NCBI RefSeq assembly: GCF_040958095.1
Contig: NC_091165.1
Location: forward strand, 25,872,769-25,936,768
Origin: Procambarus clarkii
Lineage: Eukaryota > Arthropoda > Malacostraca > Decapoda > Cambaridae
Direction of reading: 5' to 3'
Length of the DNA: 64,000 bases
Shown: one piece after another, positions 59,276 through 64,000 of the stretch
How the letters are laid out: every line of letters starts with the position of its first letter
How positions within the stretch are numbered: position 1 is the first letter of the stretch
The notes under the pieces: model-generated
The model's database searches: none
Seen by the model: only the letters and a program-made list of their open reading frames with translations
Told to the model about the DNA's origin: nothing
Translations under genes and position numbers: made by a program

Positions 59276-59663
59276 GGATAAAACTCCACACTTGTGTATT
59301 TGTGAAATTGATGTATAGAATTACACAGACTTTCGCACTCTTCCGAGTGCTTTGTCAAGGTCTGAGTGTGTGGTTCGAACGAGACTTGCATCTCAACGAC
59401 TAACGAGCACATTAGTCATTGAGATGTAAGTCTCGTCCCCACCACACACTCAGATCTTGACAAAGCATTCAGGAGTGTGAAAAACTTGCCTTGAGGTTAC
59501 CTTGAGGTGCTTCCGGGGCTTAGCGTCCCCGCGGCCCGGTCGTCGACCAGGCCTCCTGGTTGCCGGACTGATCAACCAGGCTGTCGGACGCGGCTGCTCG
59601 CAGCCTGACGTATGGTGTAATTCTTTACATCAATTTCACAAATACATAAGTGTGGGTTTTTAT
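59276..59663. mobile_element. Foldback element interrupted by a GC-rich insert
   Basis: Left end GGATAAAACTCCACACTTGT, right end ACATAAGTGTGGGTTTTTATCC. Inner arms pair CTTTGTCAAGGTCTGAGTGT with ACACTCAGATCTTGACAAAG and turn near 59400-59415. A roughly 129-bp GC-rich repeat (59485-59613, CTTAGCGTCCCCGCGGCC family) sits in the right arm only, so it inserted after the foldback formed. Confidence 0.85.
59485..59613 (+). mobile_element. GC-rich dispersed repeat nested in foldback
   Basis: CCTTGAGGTTACCTTGAGGT, GCTTAGCGTCCCCGCGGCCC and GACCAGGCCTCCTGGTTGCC. Same family as 23726-23850 and 44005-44075. Confidence 0.8.
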
Positions 59664-60362
59664 CCTATGTTAAAATGTCTGATAAGACATTACTAATACA
59701 TTTAGTATTGTTGGAAATTAATCTAATCTGAATTATTGAGAATCTTTAGTTTATAGTCTTTGAAATTTATTCCTCTCAATTTTTATTTAAATTTAAATTC
59801 TCTACAGGAATAATTTCAAAAGTTTGTACTTAAGTTAAGCATATTTATGATGGTTTCCATTTTCACAGAGTGGCTGAAAGCTCTCAAGTATCAATGTTTA
59901 GTGATGTTGAGAACAAATATGTCAGATATGCTCTCACAAAAGTATAAGTTATATAATAATAATGTGTCAGCATCTCACAGCTCATTTTCTTAACTTCATT
60001 TATCCTGTGATAATGTTAATTTACAACATTTTAGCACATTACCTTGTTGAACATCATTAAATGGAAAGCCTTATAAATAAAGAGAATAAAACCTAGCATT
60101 TGTTTATACAATAGACTACAGGAAGTCTCCTATTTTACACATGCCCACTATACAAACACTCATCCATCCAAACAGCCTACCAAAATCCCCCCCCCCCCCA
60201 CCCCTTTCTTTTTTTGTCTCAACTCATCAATTCACTACTCATAATATATATTGCTAAGCCACCATAGTGTGGATAATAACTTCATTAGCCTGGACCCTCG
60301 AAGCCTCGAACAGCTGCTCGCATACAATAGCCATCTGATCTACCTACCAAGCCAAAATGCCG

Positions 60363-60575
60363 CTTAAAAGGAATGATTCCAGAAGCATCAGTGTTGCCCA
60401 ACTGGAACTTTAGATCTTTTTTGTAGGGTGCCACTTTGGCATGTAGGTATTAGGTGATCTACATCATGACTAGGATGTGGATTACCTAAAACACATGCTA
60501 AAGTGGCACCACTATGGGAAGGCCTAAAGTGTTGGGTAACAGATTTGTGCTTCTGGAATCCTTCCTTTTTAAGAG
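60363..60575. mobile_element. Foldback element, arms about 95 bp
   Basis: Left CTTAAAAGGAATGATTCCAG AAGCA, right TGCTTCTGGAATCCTTCCTT TTTAAG; inward GGTGCCACTTTGGCATGT pairs with ACATGCTAAAGTGGCACC. Arms are diverged with small gaps. Turn near 60466. Confidence 0.8.
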
Positions 60576-60671
60576 ATGTTGGTTACATAAGTAGAGCGGC
60601 TGGCTACTGGGAGCCGTATGATGCTCAGAGTATCCAGGCGAGTGAAATTATTACAATATTATATGTTCAAT

Positions 60672-60676
<5 letters not shown>

Positions 60677-60738
<62 letters not shown>

Positions 60739-60747
60739 ATATATAAT
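60677..60747. repeat. (TA)n microsatellite
   Basis: TA run with one ATAT/TATT interruption, itself part of an AATATTATAT palindrome. Confidence 0.95.
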
Positions 60748-60774
60748 ATTTATTCATCAGCAATGTGACTGCTG

Positions 60775-60985
60775 ATGAAGTGGTGATGGTACTCTGTACT
60801 CCAGGGGATGATCCCAGGCAATGGAGGTTCGAACCCTGGTCGGGTCATAGTTCTAACATGATTTATGGCTTGGGTACTATTCAAGCTTCGTTTCATATAT
60901 AACATCTTGCATAACTACAGTCTACCCACTTCAAGACTTCGTATGGGCCAATAGGCCCTCTGCAGTTACTTTCATTCTTATGTAC
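60775..60985. mobile_element. SINE-like pieces
   Basis: B-box-like GGTTCGAACCCTGGTCGGGT near 60828, followed by the reverse complement of the GAACATAGGAAACTG family (GGGCCAATAGGCCCTCTGCA). Confidence 0.5.
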
Positions 60986-61125
60986 CCACCTCACCCAACG
61001 CGCGTGTGTGTGTGTATGTATGTGCGTATTTATATTATATATAAATAATGTGTGTGTAAATCACGAAAATAAACACGTGATTAAAAATGTGACAGTGTCA
61101 GACCACAGAGGAAAATTGAAACGGG

Positions 61126-61189
61126 AATTTCCTTAAGTATATAATTATACTTATATGATTATACTGTATATAATTATACTTAAGGAAAT
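61126..61189. repeat. AT-rich inverted repeat
   Basis: AATTTCCTTAAGTATATAAT and TATAATTATACTTAAGGAAA are complements apart from a small gap. No coding content around it. Confidence 0.75.
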
Positions 61190-63240
61190 TATACTTAATT
61201 ATTATTGTCCAATAATTCAGATTAAGTATAGTGGAATCTGGAATCTGGACAATTATATATATATATAGTCCACATGACCCACTAGTGTCATCCTATATCC
61301 CGTACTGGCCTAGCCAACAGTACCATGATCACTTGTAAAGAGCTAATTCCTTTTTACTCTCAAAGGAAGTTAATTTCACATGTAAGTGTTGGCAGCAGAC
61401 TAGTTGTGCTGTTTTCCTCGACGTTAGTGAATCCTAGCCATTGGTGCATTTCTACACTTTGTTTATTCCTTCAACTATTCCCCCCTACCATTTCTGTTAT
61501 AATTATATAGGTAGTCAGGCAACCTAATGAAGGCATGGAGTGTCAGGAAACCCAGGAAGTGATTGACTGCATGTGTGAGGATGGTAGGAAGGGGAGGAGC
61601 AGGGTGGGAAGAATAAGACAGCAACTTTGCCTTATCAGCCAGCCAACCTGTTTAAAGGGGGGTGGGATTTTAAAAGTGGTGGCTCTCCCAAGTCTTCAGT
61701 AACCCCACAAACATACACAATTTGAACCAGACCAGATCATGATTCCCCTGTTGGTGGGGTCGAGGGTGGAGGTGTTTACTTGCGAGACAAGTTAAAAATA
61801 AAAAGTTACAAGTTACTCCCAATACAGACACGTGTATTTTAATTTATTTATTCATGTAATTAGACCTCTTTAATCTTTAAAAATAGCTAACTTTCACAAG
61901 CAGGCTAACTACATCATTCAAGATAAATAACATAGTGTTTTTTATATTATGTTCCCAAAAATATTGGTCTTATGACAATCTTTGGTGGCCTGGGAATGCA
62001 TCCCCCCATTTATAGGATTGTACCTGTGGGAAATCTCATTCCTCGTTCTGAACAAATGATTTACAAACCCCCTTTCAGAATATATCCTGATATAGTTGGG
62101 GGACTTCCTGTATAACCAAAAGGTTTATTGATAGAAACCTTAAAATCTGTGTTTTGTGAAATTATGCATAAGTTAGAGCAACTGTATTTTTTTATCGTAA
62201 AAGAATTATTATTACAAGAACAGTGGTGGAATTGCAGTAGTTGCAATTGTAACATTCGTAGTTATTTTTTAGAATTCTTTTTACAAGTTACGCTCATGAA
62301 TTATCTAATTTTAATTGGCAAAATGTTTTACAACTGTTGCATAAGAATTATTAATAGGAAGCACTGACAGGAATTAATACATTGAGGACTGGCACCTTAC
62401 AATGATCAATTTTAGAAATAAACTTTAAGGAATTAGAGTGCATTTGACATAGAAGTGAAAAAAAGGGTACTTAAAGAATCAGATTAGCACTTGGAATTAG
62501 AAAAGATATGAAATTATAACCTGCATGAAAGCACAAAGTTGTAACTCATTCTGTATGATTGGCTCGCTAAAAGACCGACTTCCCTCCTCTCTTCAATATA
62601 TTAACTAGTTTTATATTTTTTTATATTGTAACAATTGATTTTACATATTTATTAAAAAATATTTTATAGTTTCATTGATGACAAGTGTTCAAATTTCATT
62701 ATTTATATTTTAGATTATGGTAGACAAACATATTTAATTTTGTGCTATACAGTGTACTTAGCAGCGGCAATGAATTTTACTATTACTGTATAGCATGCTC
62801 TTATAAAAGTTTATTCTGGAATATTGTAGCACAAGGGTTCTAAATTGATATTTGATAAAATGTTTTTGAAATTAGTAGACTGTTAGGTATACCACCAATC
62901 AGCCACTATGCTAACTTGAGAAGCTTGAATGTACTTCTCTATACTGTACAGCCACTATACTTCTTGAGAAGCACACACTATGGTGATTCAAATTGCTCCA
63001 AAGGCATTATTAATTAGCTTAAGATACCTGGAATAACTGGTTTTATATTATAAAACTATTATTGAATTAGTTTAAAAAGCTTTTCATTAAAAGTTAAAAG
63101 GAATAGTGAGAAGCTTTATAATGCAGTTAATTATCAGGTCTTCGTTTTAAGATGAATTTACCCAAAATCTTTGTGTCAATATTAAATTTATTAAGAATTT
63201 TGAGCGTGTATATTTATTGTGTGCATATATATTTATATAT
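61190..63240. other. Downstream intergenic DNA
   Basis: AT-rich, no gene or named element recognised; short frames here have no family features. Confidence 0.6.
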
Positions 63241-63241
63241 A

Positions 63242-63622
63242 TGTCGTACCTAGTAGCCAGAATGCACTTCTCGGCCTACTATGCAAGGCCCGATTTGCCT
63301 AATAAGCCAAGTTTTCCTGAATTAATGTATTTTCTCAATTTTTTTTCTTATGAAATGATAAAGCTACCCATTTCATTATGTATGATGTAAATTTTTTTTT
63401 ATTTGAGTTAAAATTAACGTAGATATATGACCGAACCTAACCTAACCTAACCTAATCAATCTATATTAGTTAGGTTTGGTTAGTTAGCCGAAAAAGTTAG
63501 GTTAGGTTAGGTTAGGTAGGTTAGGTAGGCCAAAAACAATTAATTCATGAAAACTTGGCTTATTAGGCAAATTGGGCCTTGCATAGTAGGCTAAAAAGTG
63601 CGTTCTGGCTACTAGGTACGAC
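63242..63622. mobile_element. MITE with about 85-bp terminal inverted repeats and TTAGG pentamers (copy 1)
   Basis: Left end TGTCGTACCTAGTAGCCAGA, right end TCTGGCTACTAGGTACGACA; arms continue inward as CTACTATGCAAGGCCCGATT and its near complement. The interior has CCTAACCTAACCTAACCTAA and TTAGGTTAGGTTAGGTTAGG. Flanked by TA-rich sequence, as expected for TA-targeting elements. Confidence 0.88.

Positions 63623-64000
<378 letters not shown>

Noticed and set aside
63431..63540. Telomere or telomere-proximal sequence
   Set aside because: TTAGG runs are short, occur in both orientations and sit between MITE arms, so they are part of the element.

Overview
This is eukaryotic DNA holding one recognisable protein-coding gene on the + strand, spread over about 56 kb and embedded in repeats. 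The intron-rich layout, TTAGG-type pentamers inside repeats, very long (GT)n, (TA)n and (TC)n runs, and several repeat families I associate with decapod crustaceans suggest a crayfish, lobster or related decapod. The species assignment is inference from repeat character, not proof.

The gene is an SLC8-family Na+/Ca2+ exchanger (Calx/NCX type). Joining 19 coding exons at GT-AG borders gives a continuous 866-residue protein, provided one missing base in exon 3 is assumed. In order it has a short N-terminal stretch without a visible signal peptide, a first membrane bundle with the alpha-1 repeat (exons 2-4), a cytosolic loop (exons 5-15) with two Calx-beta calcium-binding domains, and a second membrane bundle with the alpha-2 repeat (exons 16-19). 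The stop is at 58106-58108, followed by an AT-rich 3' UTR with three AATAAA hexamers.

Layout. 1-2105: upstream low-complexity DNA, a LINE tail and a long foldback element. 2106-5436: exons 1-4, GC-rich. 5437-21437: a 16-kb intron packed with minisatellites and microsatellites. 21438-35704: exons 5-8, including short frame-neutral exons that look like splicing cassettes, separated by long introns with LINE and SINE remnants. 39832-54029: exons 9-15 (calcium-sensor region). 54510-58108: exons 16-19. 58109-64000: 3' UTR and downstream repeats, including nested foldbacks and two copies of a TTAGG-containing MITE flanking a (TA)n run.

The most notable points are the one-base frameshift within the alpha-1 repeat, the cluster of tiny frame-neutral exons just before the first calcium-binding domain, a nearly perfect 49-bp-arm hairpin inside an intron (51507-51616), an 18-bp perfect inverted repeat around a tRNA-like SINE module, a set of foldback elements, and a composition change between the two halves of the gene. 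I found no second protein-coding gene, no CRISPR array and no convincing functional tRNA or rRNA gene.
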